Source: Thiorhodovibrio frisius | GTDB lineage: Bacteria > Pseudomonadota > Gammaproteobacteria > Chromatiales > Chromatiaceae | DNA: 64,000 nucleotides | Assembly (NCBI RefSeq): GCF_033954835.1 | Contig: NZ_CP121471.1 | Location: 4,768,501 to 4,832,500 of the forward strand | Direction: 5' to 3' | Shown here: piece by piece, positions 44,232 to 53,030 of the stretch | How positions within the stretch are numbered: position 1 is the first letter of the stretch | Layout of the letters: the number at the start of each line of letters is the position of its first letter | Notes under the pieces: model-generated | Told to the model about the DNA's origin: nothing | Database searches by the model: none | The model's input: only the letters and a program-made list of their open reading frames with translations | Made by a program: the position numbers and the translations under genes

Positions 44232-45222
44232 GGGTCACCTCCGGGGCGGTTGTCCGGGCCGAGGCCGGCGCCCCGACGGGCGGCTCGGCACTCGACACCG
44301 CCTTGAACAGGGCTTCCAGATCATGCTGTTCCGGCTCCAGGCGATACAGCGACCAGCCGCGTTCGTTGACCAGCCGGGCAATGCGCGGTGCCAGCGCAGT
44401 GGCATCTGTGGTGCCGAGCGCATAGCTGTGTTGTTCCGTTGGGCCATCCTTGGCGGCCAGTCGCTCGAAGTCGGTCACGCCTTCGGCCGCAGCCAAGGCT
44501 TCGCGGGCGCTGTCTTCGGCCTGATCCAGGGTCACCAGCAGTCGCGGTGCACCGGCCAGCTCGCCGAGCTTGCAATCCAGCGCCAGGTGCCCGGCGCGCA
44601 TGATCAGCACTCGCTCGCAGATGGCATCGACTTCTTGCAGGATGTGGGTGGAGACAATCACCGTCGCCGCCTCGGCCAACTCGCGGATCAGCTCGCGCAT
44701 GTGCTGAATCTGGGACGGGTCGAGCCCATTGGTCGGTTCGTCCAGAACCAGGATGTCCGGCTCGTGCAGGATGGCCTGCGCCACGCCCAGGCGCTGGCGA
44801 TAGCCGCGCGACATGGTCGCCACCTGAGCGGTCGCCTTTGCCTCAAGCGCGGTGCGCGCGATAGCGCGGCGGATGGCTTGCGCGCGCGCTGTGCCTGAAA
44901 TGCCGCGCAACGCCGCCTGGTAGTCAAGGTGATCAAGCACTGTCATGTCCGGATACAGCGGGCAGTTCTCTGGCAGGTAGCCGATGTGGCGCTGCACCGC
45001 GCGGCGCCCTTGACGGCCTGGGGCGGCAATGTCGAGCCCGGCGATGCGAATGGTGCCGCCGCTCGGCTCCAGAAAGCCGGTCAGCATTTTCATGATGGTC
45101 GTCTTGCCGGCCCCATTGTGGCCCAGCAAGCCAACAATCTCGCGGCGACCGATGTCAAAGGACACCCGGTCAACTGCCTTGAGCACGCCATACTGGCGGC
45201 TCAGATCCCGTACTTCGATCAT
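44224..45222 (-). CDS. ABC transporter ATPase, gliding-type (GldA-like), copy 2
   Basis: A 332-aa ATPase: Walker A LLGHNGAGKTTIMKML, Q-loop region IGYLPENCPLYPDM, signature variant MSRGYRQRLGVAQAI, Walker B ILVLDEPTNGLDP, and a C-terminal extension of about 90 residues. The start at 45222 (MIEVRDLSRQYG) has AAGGAGAG upstream; a longer frame from 45270 is not needed. It heads the second locus and is paralogous to 17469-18419. Confidence 0.92.
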   Translation of the reverse strand: MIEVRDLSRQYGVLKAVDRVSFDIGRREIVGLLGHNGAGKTTIMKMLTGFLEPSGGTIRIAGLDIAAPGRQGRRAVQRHIGYLPENCPLYPDMTVLDHLDYQAALRGISGTARAQAIRRAIARTALEAKATAQVATMSRGYRQRLGVAQAILHEPDILVLDEPTNGLDPSQIQHMRELIRELAEAATVIVSTHILQEVDAICERVLIMRAGHLALDCKLGELAGAPRLLVTLDQAEDSAREALAAAEGVTDFERLAAKDGPTEQHSYALGTTDATALAPRIARLVNERGWSLYRLEPEQHDLEALFKAVSSAEPPVGAPASARTTAPEVTHV

Positions 45223-45598
45223 CGCGTCTCTCCTTAGCATTCTTGCGGCGAATCGCAGGCATCGCACCAAGGCTCATGGTCCCGGCTAACCTGGGAAATG
45301 AATCGATCAGATATCGCTCAAGCGACCCTCAGCATCCGCCCAGCGGCGCAAGTTCTAATGCAGAGAGCCAACTCTCGGCAAGTCCCGGAGCATGACAATT
45401 TGGTAATCCTCCAATTTTGGTCAGCCCAGTCTGTTGCAGAAGCTCAAGGGGCGCAGCGAGCTGACGCGGCCGAGCCCCCCACGTCCATCACCCGATCCAA
45501 AACCGAAAACGCGTTTGCGATTGGTAGTTTTCCTGATGACACTTGGCGCCTGAGCTTCTAATCTGGATGGACACTTGCAACCTCCAGGAGAGATGAGA
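45223..45598. other. Intergenic region between divergent ABC and oxidoreductase genes
   Basis: About 375 bp with no credible gene. It must hold the promoters of both divergent genes. It contains dispersed repeat copy A (45487-45526). Confidence 0.6.
45487..45526 (+). repeat. Dispersed intergenic repeat, copy A
   Basis: Contains CCAAAACCGAAAACGCGTTT then GCGATTGGTA. Related copies are at 48031-48069 and 62817-62855. With copy C it also shares the preceding CCGAGCCCCCC segment. Confidence 0.7.
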
Positions 45599-46711
45599 AT
45601 GACTGAACGCGCCGATGATCCATTGTTTTCCCCGCTGACAGCCGGAGAGCTCGAGCTGCCCAATCGCATCGTTCTCGCGCCCCTGACGCGCTCGCGTGCC
45701 GGGCAGCCGGGCAATGTGCCCAGACAGCTGAATGCTGATTACTACGCCCAGCGCGCCGGTGCGGGACTGATCCTGTCAGAGGCGACCAATATCTCCCAGA
45801 TCGCCACCGGCTATGCACTGACGCCCGGGATTTATACCGACCAGCAAGTCGCCGGCTGGCGTCTGGTGACCGATGCCGTGCATGCCGCCGGCGGGCGCAT
45901 GTTGCTGCAGCTGTGGCATTGCGGGCGCATGTCGCATGAGTCCCTGCATCCAGGCGAGGCGCCGCGTGCGCCCTCGGCCATCCGCTGTGATAGTTGCCAA
46001 GTGTTCACTGTCGATGCCGAAGGCCGTGGCGGTCTGACACCGGTCTCCCCGCCGCAGGCCATGACCGCGGCTGAGATCAAATCCACTATCGACGACTACG
46101 CCCGCGCGGCGCGCAACGCCATGGCGGCCGGCTTTGACGGCGTGCAGGTGCACAGCGCCAATGGCTATCTGCTGCATCAGTTCCTCGCCAGCAACACCAA
46201 CACCCGTACCGACGGCTATGGTGGCAGCTTGACCAATCGCTGCCGGCTGTTGTTTGAGGTGATGGACGCGGTGCTAGCCGAGGTGCCGGCAGGGCGCGTC
46301 AGTGTGCGTCTCTCCCCGCTGTTTGGCCTGAACGGCATGGCCGATGCCAACCCCGCCGACACCTTCGGCACCGTCGCCGCTCATCTCAACCGCCTGGGCA
46401 TTGCCGTGCTAGAGATTGCCGATACCGATGTCATGGCCGGCGCCGAGCCACGCATGGAGCAGATGCGCGATTTCACCCGAAAGCGTTTCGATGGTGCTCT
46501 GATGTTGAATGGCGGTTACACGCCAGAGCGGGCACGCGCGACCATCTCCGCCGGCGATGGGGATTGCGTGTCCTTCGGGCGGCTGTTCCTGGCCAATCCG
46601 GATCTACCCGAGCGGATCGGCCGCGACGGCCCATACAACGAGCCGAACCAAGCCACTTTCTATGGCGGCGGGGCGGAAGGCTATACCGACTATCCAGCTC
46701 TGGCGGGCTGA
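45599..46711 (+). CDS. Old yellow enzyme family NADH:flavin oxidoreductase
   Basis: A 370-aa FMN-binding TIM-barrel enzyme of the alkene reductase/NemA type, reducing activated C=C bonds or nitro groups with NAD(P)H. Seen: LPNRIVLAPLTRSRAGQPGN, LQLWHCGRMSH, VHSANGYLLHQFLASNTNTR, TDGYGGSLTNR, and the C-terminal FMN-phosphate segment DCVSFGRLFLANPDLPER. AGGAGAG lies about seven bases before the chosen ATG. The usual catalytic His pair position reads HSAN here rather than HGAN, still within the family range. A palindromic hairpin follows the gene. Confidence 0.92.
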   Translation: MTERADDPLFSPLTAGELELPNRIVLAPLTRSRAGQPGNVPRQLNADYYAQRAGAGLILSEATNISQIATGYALTPGIYTDQQVAGWRLVTDAVHAAGGRMLLQLWHCGRMSHESLHPGEAPRAPSAIRCDSCQVFTVDAEGRGGLTPVSPPQAMTAAEIKSTIDDYARAARNAMAAGFDGVQVHSANGYLLHQFLASNTNTRTDGYGGSLTNRCRLLFEVMDAVLAEVPAGRVSVRLSPLFGLNGMADANPADTFGTVAAHLNRLGIAVLEIADTDVMAGAEPRMEQMRDFTRKRFDGALMLNGGYTPERARATISAGDGDCVSFGRLFLANPDLPERIGRDGPYNEPNQATFYGGGAEGYTDYPALAG

Positions 46712-46732
46712 CCACCCGGGTCGGATGAGGCC

Positions 46733-46750
46733 GCTGCCCGCGCGGGCAGC
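46733..46750. terminator. Palindromic hairpin between convergent genes
   Basis: GCTGCCCGCGCGGGCAGC is an 18-bp perfect palindrome between the ends of the old yellow enzyme gene and the di-heme peroxidase gene. It lacks a clear T-run, so it may stall transcription from both sides or only stabilise mRNA ends. Confidence 0.45.
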
Positions 46751-46774
46751 GCCCAATAGTGACGACAAAGAGCT

Positions 46775-47911
46775 TTACAGCCTCGGCTTGGGTGTCGTGG
46801 CTGCTTCTACCGGCAGCATGGGATAGTCGATCTGCGGCGGCACGCCGGTCAGGCTGTGCAGAAAGGCCGCAATGGGCGCAATGTCCGCATCGGTCAGGTC
46901 AACGCCAAGCTGGGCCGAGCCCATGACGGCAATGGCCTCTTCCAGCGACCAGACCTGCCCGGAGTGGAAATAGGGCGCGGTCAGTGCGATGTTGCGCAGC
47001 GGCGCGGCACGGAAGACATACTCATCGCTTGGCGTATGCGTCACTGCAAAACGTCCCTTGTCTGCCGGCGGGCGAATGCGCTCGGCGGGCTTGCGGATCA
47101 GCCCGAAGGGAAAATACGCTTGTCCGCCCACATTCACTCCGTTATGGCAGGCGGTACAGCCCTTGTCGACAAAGCGCGCCACGCCTTGCTTGGCCAGTGG
47201 GTTGAGCGCGTCATCTTCGCCTTGCAGCCAACGGTCGAAGGGTGCGTTTGGTGTCACTAAAGTGGCCTCGTAGGCTTCGATTGCCTTGGTAAGATTATCG
47301 AAGCTCAGCGGGTCTTGATCGTCCGGAAAAGCGCTGGTGAAATTCTCAACGTACTCCGGCATGCTGCGCAGGGTTGCGACCGCCTGCTCCGGCGCATTCG
47401 CCATTTCGACAGCCGCTTGAATCGGGCCTTTGGCCTGGGCTTTGAGATCTGCGGCGCGGCCGTCCCAGAACTGCGCTGTGTTGTAAACCGCGTTGTAGAC
47501 GGTCGGCGCATTGCGCGGCCCGCGCTGCCAGCCGTGCCCAACCGAGGTGGGCAAATTATCGTCACCACCGAGCGCCAGGTTATGGCAGGTGTGACAGCTA
47601 ATGAGGTGGCTGGAGGACAAGCGCGGTTCAAAGAACAACTGCCGACCGAGTGCGATGCGCTCGGGTGTCAGCGCATTGCCGGTGACCGGACCGGGTCCGG
47701 CAGGCAGTGGCTTGAGCCCGGCGGACAGGGCCTTATTGCGCAGCGCAGCATCCGGGCTGGGCTGCGCGGGCACCGGCTCGAGTGGCGTTGAGGTAGCCAC
47801 CGCAGGCTCAGTTGCAAGGATCTGGGGCGATGGACTGGTTGCCGGGCGGTCAAACAGCACAAGCAGCACCGCAGCCAACACCAGCAGGGACAGGATAGAA
47901 GAGGGTTTCAT
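46775..47911 (-). CDS. Di-heme cytochrome c peroxidase/MauG-family protein
   Basis: A 378-aa periplasmic protein. An N-terminal membrane anchor or signal (SILSLLVLAAVLLVLF) and a Pro-rich linker precede the two heme domains. Heme motifs CxxCH are SCHTCHN and CTACHNG. The PTVYNAVYNTAQFWDGRA and TAPYFHSGQVWSLEEAI segments are typical of bacterial cytochrome c peroxidases. It probably reduces peroxide in the periplasm. The start at 47911 (MKPSSILS) gives a normal signal; a longer frame from 47950 exists. Confidence 0.92.
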   Translation of the reverse strand: MKPSSILSLLVLAAVLLVLFDRPATSPSPQILATEPAVATSTPLEPVPAQPSPDAALRNKALSAGLKPLPAGPGPVTGNALTPERIALGRQLFFEPRLSSSHLISCHTCHNLALGGDDNLPTSVGHGWQRGPRNAPTVYNAVYNTAQFWDGRAADLKAQAKGPIQAAVEMANAPEQAVATLRSMPEYVENFTSAFPDDQDPLSFDNLTKAIEAYEATLVTPNAPFDRWLQGEDDALNPLAKQGVARFVDKGCTACHNGVNVGGQAYFPFGLIRKPAERIRPPADKGRFAVTHTPSDEYVFRAAPLRNIALTAPYFHSGQVWSLEEAIAVMGSAQLGVDLTDADIAPIAAFLHSLTGVPPQIDYPMLPVEAATTPKPRL

Positions 47912-48030
47912 CGACGGCAAGCTCCCGAAGTGTGAGAGAGAAGGCGCCATTGTCGCTCACAACCAGCGCTGAGGCGATCACCGCGCGAATATACCGAAAC
48001 CCTCTGAGATTTCGGCTCGTTCTGGGCCGG

Positions 48031-48069
48031 GTGACGACCCAAAACCGAAAATCCGTTTACGATTGGTAT
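48031..48069 (+). repeat. Dispersed intergenic repeat, copy B
   Basis: ACCCAAAACCGAAAATCCGT then TTACGATTGGTA, just past the 3' end of the MFS gene. It is preceded by TCGGCTCGTTCTGGGCC (48012-48028), a segment that recurs at 62705-62721 near copy C. Confidence 0.7.
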
Positions 48070-48075
48070 CAAGGA

Positions 48076-49278
48076 TCAGTCTGAGTCATCCCGCTGCGGT
48101 AACAGACGCATTGCGACCAGGCAGCCCATTCCCAGCACCATGATGGCAGCGACCATCAGCAGCGACAGATCGAAGCGTCCGGTCCTCTCGGCCAACTCCC
48201 CCGCCACCACCGGAGCGATGATCTGCGCCACGCCATAGCCCAGCGTCAGCCGCGCCATAATGGCGGCAGGGTGCGCCGGATAGCGCACGCCAACCATGGT
48301 CAGCACCAGGGAGACGATACCAATAAAGGTAAAGCCAAACAGGATCGCGCTGATCACGGCCGCGACCAGGGTGGTGCTGAAGACCGGTAGCAGAATGCCA
48401 AGGATTTGCAGTCCGTAGCCCCACTGCAGGGCGCTTAAATAACCCAGGCGGCGCGCCAGACGGTCCCAGAGCAGCGGGGCGGGCGCGGCAGCCAGGCCGA
48501 CCAGCATCCACATCAAACCGCCTTGTCCAGCCAAGGCCGGTTGTTGCTCGGTAATCAGCACAGTAAAGGTGGCATTGACCACATATCCAAAGCCCGCGCA
48601 CAGGTAGGCCGCTTGCAGCAGCCACAACCACAGGGGGCCGGGTTCTTGAATGCCGGCGCTATGATGCGGCGCCAGTGGAGTGCCCTGGTTCGGTCGCGGC
48701 AACCAGCCCCAAGCGGGCACCAGTAGCAACGCGCCCAGGGCGGTGAGCAGCCACCATTGGCCGCGCCAGTCTGTCGCCAGCGCGGCCAGCTCCACCACCA
48801 AAGCACCGAACAAAATACCAAGACCAATGCCGCTGAAGTGCAGGCCCAGTTCGCTGCGGTGGCCGTGACGGATGAGCCAATTCAGAATCAGTCCGGAACC
48901 CAGCATCAGCCCGCCCGCCGTGCTAAGTCCGGCCAGATAGCGGCTCACGCCCCACAGCAGGGGCGCGTCGCCGAGCGCCATCATCGCGGTGGTCAACACC
49001 GCCAGCACCAGGGCGATGCGATAGAGCCGGTCCTTGAGCATCAGGTCCTTCATCGCGGTGATCAGCAGCAACCCGGACAGGTAGCCGAGATAATTCCACC
49101 CCGCCAGCCATCCGGCCAACGCATCGCTCAGCCCTGTTTGTGCCTGCATGTAGGCAAGCATTGGGGTGTAGGCAAAGCGGGCCACGCCCATGGTGAGCAC
49201 CAGGGCAAAAATGCCCGAGGCGAGAACGCGCAGAGACCCTGACCCTTGCGAACCAAGCCTGTTCTTGTTGTTTGCCAT
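48076..49278 (-). CDS. YbfB/YjiJ-family MFS transporter
   Basis: A 400-aa protein with about 12 hydrophobic helices. The first segment reads ALVLTMGVARFAYTPMLAYM and continues with GWLAGWNYLGYLSGLL, the YbfB/YjiJ signature. Substrate is unknown. The start ATG at 49278 fits the family; a much longer in-frame reading into the divergent cyclic-nucleotide gene is rejected. The gene sits between two unrelated genes. Confidence 0.88.
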   Translation of the reverse strand: MANNKNRLGSQGSGSLRVLASGIFALVLTMGVARFAYTPMLAYMQAQTGLSDALAGWLAGWNYLGYLSGLLLITAMKDLMLKDRLYRIALVLAVLTTAMMALGDAPLLWGVSRYLAGLSTAGGLMLGSGLILNWLIRHGHRSELGLHFSGIGLGILFGALVVELAALATDWRGQWWLLTALGALLLVPAWGWLPRPNQGTPLAPHHSAGIQEPGPLWLWLLQAAYLCAGFGYVVNATFTVLITEQQPALAGQGGLMWMLVGLAAAPAPLLWDRLARRLGYLSALQWGYGLQILGILLPVFSTTLVAAVISAILFGFTFIGIVSLVLTMVGVRYPAHPAAIMARLTLGYGVAQIIAPVVAGELAERTGRFDLSLLMVAAIMVLGMGCLVAMRLLPQRDDSD

Positions 49279-49398
49279 CCGATTCGCTTTCAATCCTGGT
49301 GTTACAGAACCCAAACCTGCCAGCCGGATCCGCAGACACTTACCGGCTCGATCTGCAATAATCGCCCAAAACCAACGAACTGATCGAGAAAAATCGCC

Positions 49399-49893
49399 AT
49401 GAAAGATGCCGAAAAGATCCAAGCCCTGTCCCAATCCGTACTGGGGGGCGAACTCGACAAGGACCAGGCCAGCCAGCTGGCCGCGCTCATGGGAGTGATC
49501 ACACTCGAGCCGGGCGAGACCTTGGTCGCCGAAAACGAGCAGCGCGGAACCCTTTTTGTACTGGCCCGCGGCCGACTGCAAGTCTGCAAGCTGGTCGGGG
49601 AGCGCGAGGAGACCGTTTATTTGATGCACCCGGGCGAGTGTGCAGGCACCCGCGCCTTCATTGACGGAACACCGCGCCGCGCGGCCTTGCGCGCGGAGGA
49701 CCAGGGGTCGGAACAAACCCTGGTACTGTCACTTGAACCCGAGATCTTCGACACCCTGATCGAGCCAGCGCCGCGATTGGCACACAAGGTCATGCGCGCG
49801 ATCTTCTGCGTCACCCACCGCAACCTGATGCGCATGAACTTGGAAAGCGCTGAAATGCGCAACTACCTGCTAAAAACCGGCGGGCGTTACTGA
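49399..49893 (+). CDS. Stand-alone cyclic nucleotide-binding domain protein
   Basis: A 164-aa protein with a Crp-type cyclic nucleotide-binding beta-roll (ITLEPGETLVAENEQRGTLF, LARGRLQVCK, YLMHPGECAGTRAFIDGTPR, RRAALRAED) and a C-terminal helix, but no helix-turn-helix. It cannot act like Crp directly; it may regulate a partner protein. The phosphate-binding cassette reads AGTRAFIDGTPRRAAL, close to the PBC pattern (FGExALL....RxA). It is divergent from the MFS gene and convergent with the lexA-like gene. Confidence 0.82.
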   Translation: MKDAEKIQALSQSVLGGELDKDQASQLAALMGVITLEPGETLVAENEQRGTLFVLARGRLQVCKLVGEREETVYLMHPGECAGTRAFIDGTPRRAALRAEDQGSEQTLVLSLEPEIFDTLIEPAPRLAHKVMRAIFCVTHRNLMRMNLESAEMRNYLLKTGGRY

Positions 49894-49940
49894 GCGAAAA
49901 ACCTCGCCCTCTAAAGGCTGCGGCCTTCTAGGCCGTCAAA

Positions 49941-50432
49941 CTAGCCCGTCAAACGCATGACCCCGGTGACAATGCCGAGGATTTCAATATCCTCGTGGCG
50001 CAGGTAGATGGGTGCCATCTCAGGGTGCGCGGGCTGCAAGCGGATACCGTCGCGCTCGATGAAAAACCGCTTGAGGGTGACCTGATCGCCGTTGATCTGG
50101 GCAACGACTGTCTCGCCGTTTTCGACACTCTGGCGCTGTTCGACAATAATGATATCGCCGTCCTGAATCTGGTCTTCGGTCATGGAGTGACCACGCACCC
50201 GCAGCGCATAGCTGGCTTTGCGGGTCATGTGCGCGGGGACGCGAATGGTCTCGCGGTCTTCGAGCGCCTCTATCGGCAGACCGGCGGCAACCGTGCCGAG
50301 GATAGGCAGTTCCCGGCCTTGCTCGAGCTCCAGGTCGATAGGGCTCAGGTTTAACGTCCAGGTAGGAATATGCCGGGGTTTGGGCAGACGCTGGGAGGCA
50401 TGATTAGGAATCAGCAAGGCGGGTTGGGACAC
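49941..50432 (-). CDS. LexA-like S24 peptidase lacking the DNA-binding domain
   Basis: A 163-aa protein that matches the LexA C-terminal self-cleavage domain: LPILGTVAAGLPIEA with the Ala-Gly cleavage site, catalytic Ser in VRGHSMTEDQIQDGD, catalytic Lys in DQVTLKRFF, and the end GIVTGVMRLTG. The N-terminal winged helix of LexA is missing; only a short Pro-rich segment precedes. The GTG at 50432 has GGAGG six bases upstream, so it is the likely start. It is longer than UmuD (about 139 aa). No polymerase gene (umuC) is adjacent. It could be a UmuD-like or modulator protein, or a decayed LexA. Confidence 0.8.
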   Translation of the reverse strand: MSQPALLIPNHASQRLPKPRHIPTWTLNLSPIDLELEQGRELPILGTVAAGLPIEALEDRETIRVPAHMTRKASYALRVRGHSMTEDQIQDGDIIIVEQRQSVENGETVVAQINGDQVTLKRFFIERDGIRLQPAHPEMAPIYLRHEDIEILGIVTGVMRLTG

Positions 50433-50615
50433 GGCGGACCTCCGGGGAGTCGGTGCATGAGAGCCCGGCGAAGGGCTTGAGCCGGACAGCGCAGTAATTG
50501 GCTCGACCTTCAGTCTAGCCGAGCATTGCGACAAAGACTGACTTCAGGGCGGGCACGAAACTTGCTGCGCCGTTGAATCACAATGACTAAAACGGCTGCT
50601 TCAAGGCAAAATCAC

Positions 50616-51473
50616 CTAGGCACGGACACTGAGCAGATGCACGCGGCGGCTGTCGGCGCGCAGCACGGTGAAACGAAAGCCGTCGATTTGGACCCGCTCG
50701 CCGCGCACCGGAAGTTTGCCGAGCGCATGCACCACCAGCCCGCCGATGGTATCGACGTCATCGCCGCTTAGCGTGCTGCCGAAGTACTCGTTAAAGTCTT
50801 CGATGCTGGTGCGGGCCTTCACGGTGTAGTCGCCCTGGCCGCGCTTAAAGATGAAAGCACCTTCGTCAAAGTCGTGCTCATCTTCGATTTCCCCGACAAT
50901 CTGCTCGAGCACATCCTCAATGGTGGCCAGGCCGGCGGCCGCGCCGTATTCATCGACCACAATGGCCATGTGATTGCGGCTGCCGCGAAACTCCTTTAGC
51001 AGCACGTTCAGCCGCTTGCTCTCGGGCACGAAAATGGCGCTGCGCAGGTGGTCGCGGATGTTAAACGGGCGGGTGTTGGACTTGGTGCAGTAGGCCAGCA
51101 AGTCCTTGGCCAGCAGAATACCGAGCACCTCGCCCTTGTCCTCACCGGTGACAGGGAAGCGCGAGTGCGAAGATTCCACCGCGATGGCAAGAATCTCCTC
51201 AAGCGAGGCGTCGCGGCGGACGGTGACCATTTCAGCGCGCGGGATCATGATGTCCTCGGCGCGCAGGTCGGCGACCTGGAGCACGCCCTCAATCATGCTC
51301 AGCCCATCGCGGTCGAGCAGCGCGCGGCGCTCGGCATCGCGCAGAATTTCAAGCAGTTGGTTTTTGTCGCGCGGCTCGCCGCCGAGCAACTGGCACAGAC
51401 GTTTGCGCCAGTCGCTAAGCGGCTTGCCGCTACGCGGTCGATCGCTGGTCATCGGGTCCACTGCCTGATTCAT
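50616..51473 (-). CDS. corC: CorC/YbeX-family CBS-domain protein
   Basis: A 285-aa protein with two CBS domains ([16 protein letters not shown] written here as [16 protein letters not shown], and [20 protein letters not shown]) and a C-terminal CorC_HlyC domain ([20 protein letters not shown]). It has been linked to Mg/Co efflux; the E. coli gene sits in the same ybeZYX order. The start at 51473 overlaps the end of ybeY by 44 bp; an alternative start is at 51452. Confidence 0.93.
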   Translation of the reverse strand: MNQAVDPMTSDRPRSGKPLSDWRKRLCQLLGGEPRDKNQLLEILRDAERRALLDRDGLSMIEGVLQVADLRAEDIMIPRAEMVTVRRDASLEEILAIAVESSHSRFPVTGEDKGEVLGILLAKDLLAYCTKSNTRPFNIRDHLRSAIFVPESKRLNVLLKEFRGSRNHMAIVVDEYGAAAGLATIEDVLEQIVGEIEDEHDFDEGAFIFKRGQGDYTVKARTSIEDFNEYFGSTLSGDDVDTIGGLVVHALGKLPVRGERVQIDGFRFTVLRADSRRVHLLSVRA

Positions 51474-52011
51474 AGGGTGTATCAAATCCAATTTCTGTAA
51501 GAATACGGGTCTCCAAGGCTTCCATCGCCGACGCTTGCTCGTCGCTCTGGTGATCCTGGCCGAGCAGATGCAGGGTGCCATGCACAACCATGTGCGCCCA
51601 ATGCGCCCGGGGGGATTTATCCTGGTCGGCAGCTTCGGCAATCACCACGGGCGCGCAGATGACCAGATCGCCGAGCAGATCAGTGGCGGGCGCGCCGGGC
51701 GGGTGCTCAAAGGGAAAAGACAGCACATTGGTCGGCCCCGTCCGGCCACGATAGGTGCGGTTCAGAGCGGCGCTTTCGGCCTCGTCCACCAGGCGAATGG
51801 TCATTTCGGTCGCCGCTGGTGTTGGCCGTCCGGCGAGGAGAGCCGCACTGGCCCAGCACGCGAGATCTTCCTGCGTCGGTACTTCTGCCAGAGTGGCGCA
51901 CTGCACATCGAGCACCAAGGGGGCCGCGTCTTTGGCAAGGGACTCCCTGGACTTGGAGGCTGGGGCCTGATCGGTGAGCATGGGATCGTTAGGCATGGGA
52001 TTGGCAAGCAT
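51430..52011 (-). CDS. ybeY: Endoribonuclease YbeY (rRNA maturation)
   Basis: A 193-aa metal-dependent RNase acting in 16S rRNA 3'-end maturation and ribosome quality control. The zinc motif [11 protein letters not shown] (H-x3-H-x5-H) is present, as is the [10 protein letters not shown] segment. The N-terminal 30 residues are longer than usual. Part of the miaB-ybeZ-ybeY-corC cluster. Confidence 0.95.
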   Translation of the reverse strand: MLANPMPNDPMLTDQAPASKSRESLAKDAAPLVLDVQCATLAEVPTQEDLACWASAALLAGRPTPAATEMTIRLVDEAESAALNRTYRGRTGPTNVLSFPFEHPPGAPATDLLGDLVICAPVVIAEAADQDKSPRAHWAHMVVHGTLHLLGQDHQSDEQASAMEALETRILTEIGFDTPYESGSGPDDQRSTA

Positions 52012-52019
52012 GGGCGGTT

Positions 52020-53030
52020 TCAGCCGGCAGCGGCCAGGTCTGGTTGGTGCTGATCGTGATGATCGTAGGCATTGACGATGCGCTGCACCAAGGAATGGCG
52101 CACCACATCCCGCGAGGTGAAGAAGGTGAAGCTGATGCCCTCAATCTCGCGCAGCACATCGACTGCCTGGCGCAGCCCCGAAGGCTGACCGCGTGGCAGA
52201 TCGACCTGGGTGACATCGCCAGTAACGACGGCCTTGGAGCCGAAGCCAATGCGGGTCAGAAACATCTTCATCTGCTTAGGCGTGGTGTTCTGGGCTTCGT
52301 CGAGAATAATAAAGGCGTCGTTCAGGGTGCGCCCACGCATGTAGGCCAGCGGCGCAACTTCGATCACATTGCGCTCGATGAGTTTGTTCACCCGCTCGAA
52401 GCCGAGCATTTCAAAGAGCGCATCGTAGAGCGGGCGCAGGTAGGGGTCGATCTTCTGCGCCAGGTCGCCTGGCAGAAAGCCCAGGCGCTCGCCGGCCTCG
52501 ACCGCCGGGCGCACCAACAGCAGGCGTCGCACGCGTTCGGTCTCCAGCGCTTCAACCGCGCTGGCCACCGCTAGATAGGTCTTGCCAGTGCCGGCCGGGC
52601 CGATGCCAAAGTTAATATCGTGGCGCAAAATGGCGTGCAGATAGGCCTGCTGGCTAGGGCCACGCGCGCGGATCAGGCCACGCTTGGTTTTAATCAGAAT
52701 CTCCGGCAGCTCGGCCTCGCTGAGGGCGGCACCAATGCCTGACTCCTGTCCAGCTTGCTGCCAGGTTTGCTGCAAGTGTAAATGCACGGTCTCGGGCGAG
52801 AGAATTTCCTCATCAGTCAGGGCATACAGATCGCGCAGCAACTGTTCGCCATGGGGCAGGGTCGCGGCCTGGCCAATGAGACGAAAACTCATGCCACGGT
52901 TATTGATCTCGATGCCAAGCCGGCGTTCGATCAAGCGCAGGTGCTGGTCGAACTGCCCGCACAGATTGGCCAGGCGGATGTTGTCCTCGGGCACGAGTTC
53001 GAGATCGAGACTGTCTGCGGGGTTGGTCAA
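52020..53030 (-). CDS. ybeZ: PhoH-like ATPase YbeZ
   Basis: A 336-aa PhoH-family ATPase, partner of YbeY. Walker A is [20 protein letters not shown], Walker [20 protein letters not shown], then [19 protein letters not shown]. It starts within the end of miaB (overlap of four bases) and ends eight bases before ybeY, so the cluster is one operon. Confidence 0.95.
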   Translation of the reverse strand: MTNPADSLDLELVPEDNIRLANLCGQFDQHLRLIERRLGIEINNRGMSFRLIGQAATLPHGEQLLRDLYALTDEEILSPETVHLHLQQTWQQAGQESGIGAALSEAELPEILIKTKRGLIRARGPSQQAYLHAILRHDINFGIGPAGTGKTYLAVASAVEALETERVRRLLLVRPAVEAGERLGFLPGDLAQKIDPYLRPLYDALFEMLGFERVNKLIERNVIEVAPLAYMRGRTLNDAFIILDEAQNTTPKQMKMFLTRIGFGSKAVVTGDVTQVDLPRGQPSGLRQAVDVLREIEGISFTFFTSRDVVRHSLVQRIVNAYDHHDQHQPDLAAAG

